A stretch of 64,000 nt of DNA from Adenanthera pavonina (GCA_026686845.1 JAIVEN010000014.1:29658001-29722000); one strand, 5' to 3'. Counted from the first letter of the stretch, positions 1-13,330 are shown. Numbers and translations are program-made. Notes: generated by a model not told the origin, from the sequence alone.

Positions 1-172
1 TCGAACCAGGATAAATTCTTGTGTCCTTCTTGTTAGACCTTGCTTATTACCTTATTACACTTTGCACTCTGTTTTTCTGCAACTTTTGCTTTCACTGCTT
101 TCTTTTCATTTTGTAGAAAATTTTCAAACTTCCAAATTCACCTCCTATCTTGGGAAGCCAACAGAACTAACA
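1..172 (+). mobile_element. Terminal fragment of a copia LTR (A-family)
   Basis: The last 172 bases of a plus-oriented LTR match the ends of the LTRs at 37471-38951 and 27248-29107. They share the text around GATAAAT, the pyrimidine-rich stretch, AATTCACCTCC, CTTGGGAAGC and the terminal TAACA. No primer-binding site (TGGTATCAGAGC) follows, so this is the end of a 3' LTR or a solo LTR whose body lies left of the window. The small reading frame from 62 to 271 runs through the LTR end and is not a gene. Confidence 0.85.
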
Positions 173-3100
173 CTTTCTACTCTAGCTTTTACTAGCTTAA
201 AGGTTCCATATGCTACTATGCCTTTATATAACATACCCCTTATACTTTGCTCCACTGATCATAGCCTTTAAAGTCTTTTGATTCTATATGGGTTGGGGTC
301 TAAATAATATTAAAGCAGTGGTTACTAACTTTTTACTCTTACAACATATCTGCTTTATCTATTGTCATACCTATCTTCTTAGTTATTTAGCCAAGGTCAA
401 TTAGCAGTTTGGCAATTTAAGGGAAACTTCTTAACCCTTCAAGAGTTTCTTACTATCTTACTTAGAATCTGGGTTTTGGCCTCTCACCACTACTCATTCT
501 TGCTTAACTGGGCATCACCCCAGGAGCCACCTCCTTTTGCTTGCCTCGATGATTTATATCTTATAGAAGATTTCATCTCTTTGCTCGATTGGGCTTCTTT
601 GCAAGAGCTACTCAATTGGGCTTTTTTCTAAGAGCTACCTCCTCTTATCTCACTTTGGCATCCTTCGGAGTATTTCATTCATTGTGAGATCTTTCGGTCA
701 AGAATTTTCTCATAGCTAGATTTCATACTAAGCTTAGCAATCAATTATCTCAAGGTTTTATATAGTTTCCTAACTGCTTGCCACTAATCAAATACCTTAG
801 GCTTATACTTTGTACCTTAGACCTCGTAAGTACACTAACTTTTCCTATAGAGGCATTGAATATTTTCATTCATTAGCTTTACTCCTTATCCTTAACATCC
901 CTTTTCAGGAATTTCTCAGCTTGAGCTATCAATATAACATTTAACTTGCCTTAGCACATGGAACACCTTTAGAGGTAGGCAAAATCATCATCTTATTCTT
1001 ATAATATGGGAGGAGATTATCTATAAAAGTTGATTCATGCCAATGCTCACATTACTACTAGGGAAAGACATACAAATCTTTGTATTGCTATGGTGCTTTT
1101 TTTTTTAAATAGACAATGGAGATTATAGCCTTGTTTCTCATTAAGACATTCTCATATAACTTATATAATAGTAACTTATAAACCCAACTTCTTAACATAG
1201 CTACAGCATTTGGCTTGCACTTGAATCATACCTTCACTAAGGTTAGGCAACTTGCAGGCCTCATAATGAGACTAGCACAAAGACTTTTTTCCTGTGCTTG
1301 TGGTTAGGGATTGGCCACCTCCATAATACTGTCATGGGTATAATATCCCAACTCTTTACACTTGAAGCACACATTCTTCATTGCTAAGCATAGCCCTCTG
1401 CTATGAGCCTTTACACATTCTTAAAAACAAGAGTTGGCTTACTTAACTATCTCCTTTACCCTTTTTGCCTTGTTTCTTAAATCCTCTAGTATTCCAAGGT
1501 TACTTACCCTTACTTATTTACTTTCCCTACCTTCATAGTTTTCTTACTATCATTAGCTGGAGGTGCTAGTATAGTATGCTTATGATTCAGATTATTCTCC
1601 ATGATTAGTGAATTAAAAGTCTAAAACTACATCGGGTAACTCTTCTCTTATGGCTAGCTTTTGGCCTCTTTCTAGCCATTCTATCCTCTATTACTTATCA
1701 TCTTATGGTTGAAGATAAGTTGGGTATTGAGCCAGTTGATTATACGTTACTACATATTCAATGACTGACTTATTCTCATCTTAACAATTATTACAATTCT
1801 GCTTCCTTATCTCTTTTAAGGACTTGGGAAAAATCTCCTTATAGAACTCTATTGTAAATATTTCCCAAGTCAATAGAGTGCCCCTTATCTGAATGGTTTA
1901 TTCCATGTTCTGCCACCATTGGTCAGCCTCTTTTACCATTAACCTTCCATTTTTGATGTGTAGCCTATTATCTTGGAAATCCTTTTAGGGCTCACAATCT
2001 ACTTTTCAGCAACTTGCATGTCAAATTTACCATCAAAGGATGAAAGCTAGCACTTGCATAATAGTATATTGGTGGCTAGTACTCTCAACCAATTACTCTA
2101 CAGCTTGTCCTGCAGGAACTTACTAACTTACCTGAGACTGCTGTGGTATAGGTGGAACCTTAAGGGCTCTAACTTTTTCCCTGTTGTCCTTGAGCATTAA
2201 CTAACTCTTATAATTGTTCAATAATCCTCTCTTGATGATCAAGACATTTAGGGATCAATTACAAGGGATCTACTGGGAATGTGTTTATTTATTGCTATCG
2301 GAGTCATTTGAGAGGTATGTGCTTGTACTATCGATCTTAGCTGAGCACTTCTCCGTATCATAACCATGCTTATCTTGCATTTAGCACTTGGAAATGATAA
2401 ATTGCACTCAGCAATCAACATTAACTATTACTTCATTATACTATCACTGATCAGAACTTATCATCGTATCTTGACCCCTGGTCTTTTTATTTTGCTATTA
2501 TTAAATTAACATCTTACTGCATAAACACTACTATACTTCATTCATGTTTATTGTCATGACACTAGCTTATAAGGCTCAAGTTCTATTGTTAGACTTAGCA
2601 TTGCCATCTTTTATCTCTATCAGATCTTCCTCAAGATCCTCATCAGAGACTTTTACCACCTCAACTTCTTTTGCATAATAACGCTCTGCCTGAAGCATAT
2701 AGGCAATGACACAATCTGCTAGAGTGTAAAGCACTTGACCTTGAGGGAACTCCTTAATACACCTTCAAAGCTCATGATTTCATTATGACATCTGGTACTT
2801 GCTTAACCTGTTCACTTATAGGGAGCCTATGATCATGATGCTCTTCTAAGAATCTCTTTGCTTCTAATGTGGGACCTAGAAAAACTTGAACATATGCTTC
2901 AAATCTATCATGACATTCATCATAGATAGCTTTAACAATCCTTTGGATTTAGAGTCCTTTGTTTAATTGGAGAAATCTACTTACTTAACCCAAATAATAT
3001 AGTTATCCCAAACTTGCTTATCATAACTTGTGGCTAATTTACCACATCACCTAGAGGTACATTTGCTTGCTCTGGAAGGACTACACTTGGAAGGACCACT

Positions 3101-3951
3101 ACTATAGGGTCATTTTCTGAATCCAGGTACTCTTTTAAACTAGCCATCACTATATGGCTATTTGTACTGAGCATTTTGTTGAATCCTATGTCTTCCCTTC
3201 ATAGGACATTGATTAGTCTCAGGCCAAATTCCTGTATCTGGGTTACTAACAATTTCTCTTTTCTAACTTATCTTTCTTTAAATCTTACATTAGTTTTTCC
3301 CCATTAATTCTTTTGATAACTATTCATTCCTTACTAGCCTCTTACATTTATCACTGAAAACTTTTTGCCATTGATTTTTTCTCATAGGCAAGATACTTAC
3401 TCTTTATATTCTTTAACATTACCTACCATCACATCTTGTAGCTACCTTCAAGTCAGTGGCTTGGCAATAGAGAGAAGCCTTAGGTAAACATTCATAATAG
3501 TTGCTGATTATTGAGGTTTCATATCTTTCTAAAATCATTCTAGGCCATTTTTTTTAGAACTATTAGAACTGTAGACCTTATCAATCTTTCTCATCTTCTC
3601 ATACTCTTTAAAGGTCTAGTGCAACCTCACAAATGGTCTATTGTGACCATGAGACCTATTGCAAATATCTGAGCCCCACTAGGATCCTCTATAATCATAT
3701 ATCTTCTCTTTACTGATAGGATCTAACTATGATCTAACTTTGAAAGGATTCACGACCTAAGGAAAACACATTCTGCAAAACATTCTCAACTAATCCAGTA
3801 ACTATCATAAGCTATCTTTGAGACTAATCTCATATGCCACTAAAATAGACTTAAGGTTGATTTCTCAAAAGGAATATATCTTATATTCAATGGGAACTCT
3901 ATTTAAGAGGACTACTTTCCTCTTTAATTTCAAATATTTGCTCAAATCTTT
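173..3951 (-). mobile_element. Degraded internal region of Ty3/gypsy element E
   Basis: This stretch lies between a copia LTR end and a minus-strand gypsy PBS and 5' LTR, so it is the 5' internal region of a minus-strand gypsy element. Recognisable gag lies at about 1240-2180 and is listed separately. The part from about 2500 to 3900 reads as acidic, stop-ridden coding remnants that I cannot name. The part from 173 to 1200 shows no protease or reverse transcriptase motif that I can defend. Pol is missing and was either deleted or lies left of the window. Confidence 0.65.
1240..2180 (-). pseudogene. gypsy gag pseudogene (capsid-like region and zinc knuckle)
   Basis: Minus-strand translation of about 1725-1870 gives a Retrotrans_gag-like segment: FYKEIFPKSLKEIRKQ, one stop, then a match to the usual 'EY...F..L..Y.P' block. 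About 150 codons downstream, around 1337-1400, is a damaged CCHC knuckle, CFKCKELGYYTHDS, in which the His and the last Cys have become Tyr and Ser. The order capsid then knuckle fits chromovirus gag. Stops occur in every frame, so the gene is dead. The protein would have packaged element RNA. The assignment rests on motif resemblance only. Confidence 0.6.
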
Positions 3952-3963
3952 GCTCTGATACCA
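3952..3963 (-). promoter_or_regulatory. Primer-binding site of gypsy E (tRNA-iMet type)
   Basis: Read on the minus strand, this is TGGTATCAGAGC, the standard plant primer site complementary to the 3' end of initiator-methionine tRNA. It lies five bases from the LTR edge at 3969. It fixes the element's orientation and shows that the LTR to its right is the 5' LTR. Confidence 0.85.
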
Positions 3964-3968
3964 AAAAA

Positions 3969-5181
3969 TATAACACTTTAACTATAGACCACATTACCCA
4001 TGTATTCGACCTTATTATGCTCCATAGAACATGTTTAGAAGTCGGAATCACATGATAGAATAAGATATGAAATTTTCTTTCCCCGGGTTACTTTTCATTT
4101 GGAAAACCGTTTTTCCCAGGTGAAGTTTAAAAATTCATAACTAATTTTAAAAAATCATATCAAGGCGATTCAAGTCTCCAAAAATACCTTGAAATCTCAT
4201 CTACATGGGAAAAATATGAGACAGTATTTTAGTCGTGTCAATTAGCATAATTGTTTGCACAAATTCTACTGTTCAAATGGTCATTTTCTTCTTTTCCAGG
4301 ATTTTAGCCATAAATTTAAAAATTCATGAGTAACTCTATACTAAGTCAAATTATCCATTCTCTATGCCATTGGAAAGCTCTATATGTGTACTTACACCCA
4401 TATTTTTCTTATATATTTATTTAGCCTGAACAGGTTATGACATTGATTTGAATCACTAAGCGTCAGAATATCACTTTTACTGGAACAGTTTTGAGAAAAC
4501 TTGTATATCTCTCATTGCATAAATCCAATTGAACTCAAACTAGTGGCATATTAAACTCAAGAAATAGTCCCTTTATAAACATACACTGTTGAATTTTTGG
4601 AGCTCTATAGAATTTTATATCACTTTTCAAATAAAGTAATACTTACAGTAAAAATCATAATTTTTACTTCACTGTCCAGTTTTGACCCTTAAATTAAAAA
4701 ATATACTATAAATTGTAAACATGCCAAATTCAGGTGCCTTTGACTTGTTGGAAAGCCCTCATTGTATGTTTTCAAAAAATACATGTACATGAAAGTTACA
4801 TCATATTTCAGATGGATAATATCTACTTAACCATCTATTGCTCATTAAGGCCAAATTATGTCATTTCATTGCAATAGTATTATCATACATCATGTATTTT
4901 GTCAAACTTGTTCATGGCATATCCATAACATCTTAAAAGTCCCAAAAGAACATAATGGTAGCTAAACACAGCCTTACAAAAGGCACATATGATTTTACAC
5001 AAATGCCATAGTGATACAGTAAAATGTATACAAATTACTTAGTAGGCATGCTTCTTTATTCTCTTAATTTCTCTTGCCTTTCCTTGAATTCCGCCATTGC
5101 TATAGCTTGAACCTAACATTTAGGATGCTTGGGGGATGAGATTAGTGTAATCTCAGTAGCAAGTTATATTCATGCATCATG
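3969..5181 (-). mobile_element. 5' LTR of gypsy E, left part
   Basis: This is the 3' portion, in element sense, of a long chromovirus LTR. Its plus-strand edge TATAACACTTTA corresponds to TGTAACAC at 30571 and 32136. The sequence after it aligns with those LTRs, with shared blocks such as AAAAATCATAACTAAT and TCATATCAAGGCGATTC. It is interrupted at 5181 by copia A and continues at 16772. Joined length is about 2.9 kb. The terminal TG reads TA, as expected for an old, C-to-T-decayed copy. Confidence 0.8.
5177..5181. repeat. Target-site duplication of copia A, left copy (TCATG)
   Basis: TCATG directly precedes the LTR terminus TGTTAAG at 5182. It is repeated exactly at 16767-16771 after the other LTR terminus. 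The 5-bp perfect duplication confirms a complete integration into the gypsy LTR. Confidence 0.95.
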
Positions 5182-6747
5182 TGTTAAGTCTGCTAGCTTC
5201 CTAAAAGGGGAGTGGATTAGGAAGATTGAAATTTTCTACAAAAGTATAAGAGAGCAGTGAAAGCAAGAGTAGCAGAAAAATAGACTGCAAAATGTAACAA
5301 AGTAGTAAGCAAGGTAAAGGAAGAAAAGACAATGAGATTTTTCCTAGTTCGGTCTCTTTCCTTGACCTATGTCTACTCTTCAAGCTATCACTTGAGATTT
5401 TCCACTATCTTGCAAGAATTCGGTAGGCTCCTTACAATGTCACAGTACAGCTTTATGCTCTACTCCAAGAGCTTAGAATCTCACTCTCTCTCTACACTAT
5501 AGCTAAGTGCTTCCCAAATCCCTTGTTAAGTCCCTTCACAAGAAAATCTTTCTTCCAGGTGAAGATAAGATTGTTTACAGGAATATAAACTCTCTAATCT
5601 AGAGTATGTATGATAGTTGAAGTACAATGTTTGAAGTGTGTGAGAGTAGAAGGCTTTGACTAAAGAATTTGATAGAGTTTCAATATATACAATGTAATTT
5701 TTGTTACCCACACCTTCAAATGAAGTTCTATTTATAGATTTATGTCTTAACTATATGTTAGAAACAAGATCTAGCCCTTAGAGATGTTACCCAATGGTTA
5801 CTTTGCAAAACTATCCATTCACCAACTGCATTTAATGCGTCTGACATCCAAAGTTTGAATTTTGGGGGTGTCAATAGACGAATTTCACAGAAACCATAAG
5901 TTAAAGAGTTTAATGTTAAACTTCAAAGTTCATCTATTCAAATGTAAAATTTGAATTTTCATCTTTGACAAATATTTCCATGTTGGAACATACGAATTTT
6001 CACGGTTTAAGTTCTTTTGAAAAGTGTCAATAGTTGTTTCATAGTGCTACAGGGCATTCGAAATTCGAATTTTAGTGCCCAAAATTTGTCTGTCTGTGAG
6101 CAACTCAATATGGCACAAAAGTTCTTCTTTTCAAAATTTGAATTTTCAAAAACCAAAGTTTGTCTGTCAGAGAGACCTCTTATCAAACTTATTCCAAAGT
6201 TTGAATTTCTGAAGACCAAAGTTTGTCTGTCAGAGAGACACTTGAACACACTTACATATTGTCTTTCCAAAGTTTGAATTTTCAAAACTAAAGTTCATTT
6301 GTTAGAGGACTGACTTGGAACTCTTTTTAAACTTTATTTTCAAATGAACTTTGACATATTTTCAGATGAATTTTTCATTTTTCACAAGTTATGCTTCACT
6401 CAAAATTTGAATTTTCTCAGTCTTAAATTTGTCTGTTAGATGCAACATCTTTGTAAGTTTGAATTTCAGCCTTCGAAGTTCAAATTTTCAAGGTAACATA
6501 TGAAGTTTAACAATTCAAAATCTGTTAGTGAGTATTTTTCAAATATATCATAAGTTAACATGAGATTGTTTAAAAACACACTTTAAAAACATTTGATCTT
6601 TCACTCATGTGAATACAGTGAGAAATCCTATAAACAAATCTTATATTCATTTTTCTTGGATTTCTTCACTTGAAATCTCTTGTACACCTTTGATATCTTT
6701 CTTCCAAGCTTTAGTTGGTTGGAATCATCAAAACACTTGATTCAACA
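5182..6747 (-). repeat. 3' LTR of copia A
   Basis: A 1566-bp LTR, plus-strand TGTTAAGTCTGC to CTTGATTCAACA, paired with 15183-16766. It holds an array of TTYGAATTTT...AAARTTYGTCTGTCAGAGAG units between about 5850 and 6530. A minus-strand TATA box CTATAAATAG lies at 5728-5737. Substitutions and small indels separate it from the partner LTR. Confidence 0.92.
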
Positions 6748-6761
6748 TTCTCCCCCTTTTT
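6748..6761 (-). promoter_or_regulatory. Polypurine tract of copia A
   Basis: The minus strand reads AAAAAGGGGGAGAA immediately before the 3' LTR start TGTTGAATC. This is the expected plus-strand DNA primer of an LTR retrotransposon. A second purine block, GTTGAGGGGGAGC, lies at 6816-6828 and is also conserved in element C. Confidence 0.88.
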
Positions 6762-7033
6762 GATGATGACAAAACAACTTGTAAACTGGATTAGTACTTA
6801 GGTTTGCTTCTAAGAGCTCCCCCTCAACATATAAATTAAAATTCGAAGATAAATGCAGCATAAATGACAAATCAAAAGGAAAATACGGAATCTCATTAAT
6901 TCATTCAAAGTTTCAATACAAGGATATGACATCTTCAATATAGAATTTTAAGGCAAGATTATCATTCATTATAGAAGAGATACAGAAAATATAAACAGCA
7001 ATACAAGAGATACCAAGCAGTCCTAAGATCTAA

Positions 7034-9234
7034 TCATAACTTCTTGGGCTTGGATTTGTCACTGTAGGTCTTGTCAGCTGGTTCTACAATAGTGTTTACA
7101 GTTTGCCTAGATATCTTCTACTCCTTTTTGACATCTTCAGGAACTTGAACATGTATAGCAGGAGGAGATATCTGGGATACTAGAATGGCTCGAAGAGACA
7201 CAGGGACAAAAGATAGATCAGGATTAATCTGAGGAAGAGGTATAGGAGGGGATGTTGCAGGCAGGTCATCCTCAGATTGATCATCCTCAGTATCTTCAAT
7301 AATTTCCTAAACTTCCTTCTGAAGATTGGTAAATCTAACCCTTTGTGCTAAGGTCATGCCATATTGAGGAGATAAGAATTGAGGAGTAGAAGGAGGGAAC
7401 ATCTCATTAAGCCTTTGTTTTTGAGCTTACACAGAGACATCATGTACAGCAGCTGCAAGGTGTAAGGCATAAGGCTTCTCTCCTCATTCAAAGCAGCTTG
7501 AATAATTGGTGTAGAAGTTATGGCTGCTACAAGTTTCTCCATTTGCTCATATTCTTGAGTAGAAAGAATTGAATCATGAGCATCTTCAGTAATAGGCTTA
7601 TGGGAGCTTGCTTCTTGAGGAGCCTCTTCCTCCATGCCATAGTCCAAAGGTGGACCAGGGCTTGCTTCATTGCTGGAGGCCTGTGGAGTGGCCAAAGTAC
7701 CAGCAACCTCAGCAGTAGCATGTTCATCATCATCTGGTTCAGGAGAGGCTAGCTCAAATGGGCTTGGATGTTTAGAAGTAGGAGACTTGATAGGCTTAGA
7801 GGGTCCTGGCTGATATGGAGCTAATATGGATGGAATAGTACTCCTGATGTCCTCATATGCATCAGTAACCACTTTCATATTCTTTGCCAACTGGAAAATC
7901 TAATCTTGCAGATGAGTAAACTTAGCATTTTGCTCATCTCTGATACTTAGCATGAGTATAAATAGGTTGTCATATAACTCAGTGATCTTAGTTGACTTAG
8001 CCTAGATGGAAGGAGTGGATGGCACATGTGTCTGAGTAGGCTGAGATGGAGGAGAAATAGGCTGAGAAGGTGAGGTGTAGGCTGTGAGGGTAGAGCAGCC
8101 TTAGAAGTTCCTGCTTGCTGTTGTGAGTCACCTTCCTCAAAGAATAGATCTTCCAACTTCCTAGCTTTTTTTCTAATCCATCTGCCATCTTTTCTTTCAA
8201 TGGCCATCCTTTGCAATTCTTCCTCTTTAAAAGCTTCAGTGGGCTTGCCCTTTCCTTTTTCCAGGTGTTGAATCCTGGTATACTAAAGAATTTTAGAGAT
8301 GATTGAGGCATAAGGCAAAATAGAGTCTTTCCTCTGATCTTTTGCTTTGATCATGCATTAAAGGATGATGTGTCCCATATTGATTAACTTGCCACGCATG
8401 AGAGCAGTCATCACATGTGCTTTAGCCCTTGTGATTAGATTGAAGCTGCCCCCTTTGTTGAATATAATCTTAGATACAATGTAGTATAGGATTCTGACTT
8501 GGGCACTAAGATCAGTAGGCTTCGACAAACTCAGAGGAGGCCTATTTTCATGCCTTTTGATTAAACACTGTACTTTCTTTGTAATTCAAGAAAGCACTAC
8601 CTTCCTCATCTGCATTTTCATCCTCATCCATGTACTTTGATATGGTGATGTCAATTTTCAACCCATCTTGCTTGGGGATTTCCAACACCTCATTGAAGGT
8701 CTCATTAGTTAGCCAGATGGTTCTAGACCTTAGATTTACCTCCCATTTTTCTTTCTTATTGTTGTACCTCAGGGCAGCATACCAAGTTTTAACAACCTCA
8801 TCATCATATCTTTCCATAATTTCTAATAAGTTTTTATATCTAATCATCCATAGCCCAGCATCAAAATTGTTAGAAATAAGGAATTCTTCCATATTCGTAC
8901 AATGAGGCTTTATGACCTTCTTGCTAACAAACTTGGTGGTGTATTCACCTAGAATATGAGCATTGCTCCATAATGGCATTGTGGATAATTAGTATTCCCC
9001 TGACTTAGTGTTGGAAGAGGACGAGAAAGTAGGAGGAACATGAGTAGCAGGGATAGGTTTCTTCGGATTTGCCTTGGAAGTGGTTTTCTGTTTCTTGGAA
9101 GAAGTTCCCTTACTAGATTTGGCTTTTCTCTTCTGAGTCTCACCTTCCTTGGAGGCATATTAAGACTTGACAGCTCCTTTTGGTCTTAACTCTCCTTTCT
9201 CAACTTCTGGATTCTTAACCCTTGTTATTCTCAT
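7034..9234 (-). pseudogene. Extra downstream ORF of copia A (homologue of the 631-codon ORF in C)
   Basis: On the minus strand an ATG at 9232-9234 opens a reading frame colinear with the large ORF at 55931-58096. Shared parts are the basic N-terminus, the KKVIKPHCTNMEEFLISNN region (about 8890), LRSRTIWLTNETFNEVLEIP (about 8700), the helical block containing KVVTDAYEDIRSTIP (about 7850) and the Pro/Glu-rich C-terminus. It is broken by several in-frame stops. One is TAA at a codon that is CAA (Gln) in C, near the N-terminus, and another follows GEY. Frameshifts are present too. The best guess for the family is the 'putative plant transposon protein' domain group; its function is unknown. It lies about 1 kb after pol in the same sense. 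Confidence 0.8.
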
Positions 9235-10200
9235 CGATGAATGTTGCAGAGAGATGAAGGGAATGAGTTTATAGGGTCGAAAAGAAGTTTACTTGGTGGA
9301 AAAAGAGGATTCATGAACAGAATTAATGGGAATTTAAGAAAGAATGTGAATAGACTTGAGAGAGAGATGAATAGGGTTGTATCTGTTCAGAGAGAGACCT
9401 TTGTTTTAACGTCTGTAGCCTTTCAACAGATGAATTTTGAATTTTGAGTAGTTACGAGTTAACCCATAAGGAGAGGTTTACTAACAGACAAATTTTCATC
9501 TTGAAGTTTGTTTGACAGAAGCTAAGTTTAAGGAACAAGAAGCAACAGACGAACTTTGATTCATCAAAGTTCAAATTTCACAATTTCACACAACAAGCAA
9601 ACATGAACAAGACAAGCAACAGACGAATTTCACTTATGAAAGTTCATCTTACAGAAACTTAACATAAAAGCATATTTCAACAGACGAATTTAGAGATAAA
9701 AAATTCAAATTTAAAAGTTTTGTAAAGAGACTCTAAGATTCGTATTTTGATATATGGAATTCGCACGAAAAGCATTTTGAGCAAAGTCATCATTCACATT
9801 ATATTTTGGAAATTTGAATTTATACCATCCAACAGACAAACTTCGAGGGTGGTGAAGGTACTGTAACGGTGTGTAAGCTACCGAAATTCATCTTATGAAC
9901 ATTTAAGTTTGAATATTGAGCATGCTAATTCATTCAAAAACACAATTCAACATTAAAATTCGCCTAATAATCTTTTAAAATGTTAATTTCAAATTCCTAA
10001 ACTTACAGATATGGCCCAAAAGTTCAAATTTTCATCTTCCTTTAGCATCTTTTGATTGTGATGGTCTGATTAACTTCGGTAACAAATTTGTTATCATCTA
10101 AACTCATGTGGAGTACAACTCATCTTAAACACACTCTGATGCTAAAGTTAGCATTAATTTAATGTTAGAAACTTTTAAATTGATTCAAATAGAGATTTGC
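9235..10200 (-). other. Non-coding spacer between pol and extra ORF of copia A
   Basis: No reading frame is supported here. The stretch holds several CAGACGAA...TTCAAATT units (for example near 9605 and 9682). They are like those in the LTR but in the opposite orientation. The equivalent spacers lie at 43533-44525 and 58097-59093. Confidence 0.7.
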
Positions 10201-13200
10201 TTACAATTCATTAGGATTTACCATTCTTAATTCTCTTTTGATTTTGCAAAGTTTGTCTTCTGCAAGTAGCTTGGTTAGAATGTCAACAATTTGATCTTCA
10301 GTTGGGATGTATTCCAATTTGATGTCTCCTTTCAATATATGATCCCTAATGAAGTGATGCCTTATTTCAATGTGCTTTGTCCTTGAATGCATGACATGAT
10401 TTTTTGTGATGTTGATAGCACTTTGATTATCACACTTTATTGGTATCTCCTTCATCTCAATTTCAAGATCTTCAAGTTGCTGCTTCATCTAAAGGACTTG
10501 AGCACAACAGCTACCAGCTACAATATATTTAGCTTCTGCTATGGAAAGAGCCACACTATTCTGCTTCTTGCTAAACCATGAAACTAGAGATCCATCAAGA
10601 AACTGACATATTCCACTTGTGCTTTTTCTGTCAGTTTTGGATCCAGCAAAGTCAGTATCAGTATATCCAGTGAGTTCTTCTCCATTGCCTTTTGGATACC
10701 AAAGTCCCATATGTGATGTTCCAATTAGATATATGAAGATTCTTTTCATAACTATTGCATGGGACTCTTTGGTATATGATTGGAACCTTGCACACATACA
10801 GACACTAAACATAATGTCAAGTCTACTAGCTGTTAGATATAGCAAGGAGCTAATTATTCTCCTATACTGAGTTCTGTCAAAAAGCTTTCCCCCTTTATCT
10901 ATATCAAGTTTTGTTGCAGTAGCCATAGGAGTCCCTATTGACTTGGCGTTTTCCATACCAAACTTTTTTAGCAACTTTTTTAGATATTTTGATTGATTGA
11001 GAAAGATACCATCATCACATTATTTAATTTACAGTCCAAGGAAGAAGTTAGGCTCACCCATCATTGACATTTCAAATTCACCCTACATTAGCTTAGAGAA
11101 ATTCTTGCAAAGAGATTTATTAGTAGCACCAAATATAATATCATCAACATAAATTTGAACAATAAGTCTTTATTTTCTTTCTTGGTGAACAGAGTTATAT
11201 CTACGTTTCCTTTATTAAATCCCTTTTCAGTTAGAAAATTACTTAGCCTTTCATACCATGCTCTAAGAGCTTGTTTTAAGCCATAAAGAGCTTTTTTCAG
11301 TTTATAAACATGATTTGGTTTTGTTGAATCCTCAAAACCTGGAGGTTGGTCAACCTCTTCCATGATATATCCATTTAGAAAGGTACTTTTCACATCCATT
11401 TGATATAACATTATGTTTTTCATGCATGCATAGGCTAAGAGGATTCTTATTGCTTCCAATCTTGCAGCTGGAGCAAAAGTTTCCTTGTAATCAATACCTT
11501 CTTCTTGATTATATCATTTGCCAACTAATCTTGTTTTATTTCTAATGATTATTCCTGTTTCATCTAGTTTATTTCTAAAAACCCATTTAGTTCCAATAAT
11601 AAGATGATCTTTTGGTCTAGGCACTAAATCCCAAATTTGATTTCTTTCAAATTGATTTAATTCATCTTGCATAACTAGTATCCAATATTCATTAGTTAAG
11701 GCTTCTCCAGCACACTTCAGTTCAATTTGAGAAATGAATGCACAGTTGTTTATTTGATCCCTAAGTTGTCTTCTGGTTTTAAAATTCTCCTCAACATCCC
11801 CAATCACTTGATCAAATAGATGATGTCTTTGATATCTCCAAGCTCTAGGGAGTTCTTGAGAGATTTCTTCATTGTTTTCAAATTCAAGATCTTTCTCCCG
11901 AATATCTTCCTTTACATTAGTAGATTCAAATATTTTTGGAGGTTCAATTTTATCTTCTCCAGACAGATTCAAGTTCTTAAAGTTAGAAATGAGATCATCT
12001 TCATCAATGACATGCTTGGAAACAGTTTCATTATTAATAAACATAATATATATAGATTCTTCTATAGTTCTAGTCTTTTTATTGAAAACCCTATATGCTT
12101 TACTCTTGCTTGAATAGCCAAGAAATATACCTTCATCTTATTTGACATCAAATTTACCCAGATTCTCTTTTCCATTATTGTGAATGAAGCACTTGCAACC
12201 GAATATATGTAGGTGTAAGAGGTTTGGCTTCCTTCCTTTGTATAGCTCATAAGGTGTCTTCCCCAAAATTGGTCTGATGTAGGCTCTGTTAATGATACAA
12301 CTTGTTGTGTTTACTACATCAACCCAGAAAACTTGAGGAAGCTCCTTTTTGTTCATCATTGCTCTCGCCATTTCTCCAATTGTTCTGTTCTTTCTCTTAA
12401 CCGCTCCATTTTTCTGAGGAGTTCTTGGTGCTGAGAAATTGTGATCAATTCCATGCTTTTCACAGTATTCTAGAGAGCTTGAGTTTTCAAATTTTCCTCC
12501 AAAATCAGACCTAATAGACACAATGGAAATACCTTTCTCATTTTGCACTTTCTTAGCCAATGTTACAAATGCATCAAATGTTTCACTTTTGGAAGAAAGG
12601 AACAAAGTCTAGGTAAATCTACAGTAATCATCTACAATCACAAGCACATACAAGTTTTCACCAATACTTTTTACTCTAGATGGACCTATTAAATCCATAT
12701 GCAATAATTGTAGTGGTCTAGATGTGTTGATTACATTTTTAGATTTGAATGATAATTTAGTTTGTTTCCATTTGAGGCATGCATCACATTCTTTATCCTT
12801 TTCAAAAGAGATTATCGGTAAACCAGTGACTAAATCATTCTTAATTAATTTTGTTAGTTGATTTATGTTAACATGTGCTAGTCTTTTATGACACAACCAA
12901 CTATCATTATCTTTACTAATTAAACATACAGAATCTAAGGTGGGAAGTTCATCAAGATCAATAGTATAACAGTTACTTTACCTTTGAACTTTGAGAATTA
13001 CTTTATGATCACTTTTTCGGATGACCAGGTAGAACTTTGAGTCATACGGTACCCAATTCCCTTTGTCACATGTCTGACTTATACTTAGTAGGTCGTGGTT
13101 GAGTCCAACGACAAACAGCACCTCTTTTATAGGTGTTTCAGGATTCTTGTCCACAATACCAATGCCAACTATTCTGCCATATTGGTCACCTCCATAGGTC

Positions 13201-13330
13201 ACCTTTCCTTATTTCTTGTCTCTAAGGGTGATGAACTTCGCCTTATCACCAGTCATATGACTTGAGCAAGTATTGTCCATATACCATTTGTTGCTTTTTC
13301 TTGCTCTAAGACAAACTTGCAAAAGAAGAT
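10201..13330 (-). pseudogene. pol pseudogene of copia A (protease, integrase, RT, RNase H)
   Basis: Minus-strand fragments in copia order. Protease is at about 13275, where DSA of element C reads DNT. The pre-integrase block is HKRLAHVN...CDACLKWKQT (about 12890-12770). The integrase core keeps HMDLIG and IRSDFGG, but the catalytic Glu is Lys (AVKRKNRT, codon 12396-12398). RT keeps YVDD (11140-11151) but has a 4-base deletion just before it. RNase H ends at 10201 with NPNEL and TAA. TAG replaces Trp codons at 12606-12611 and about 10489. The enzyme is inactive at three separate steps. Confidence 0.9.

Noticed and set aside
62..271. 69-codon plus-strand frame
   Set aside because: Spans the end of a copia LTR and decayed gypsy sequence; chance reading.
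7354..7890. 178-codon frame as a separate gene
   Set aside because: It is the C-terminal fragment of the extra ORF of copia A, in line with the frame in element C, not an independent gene.
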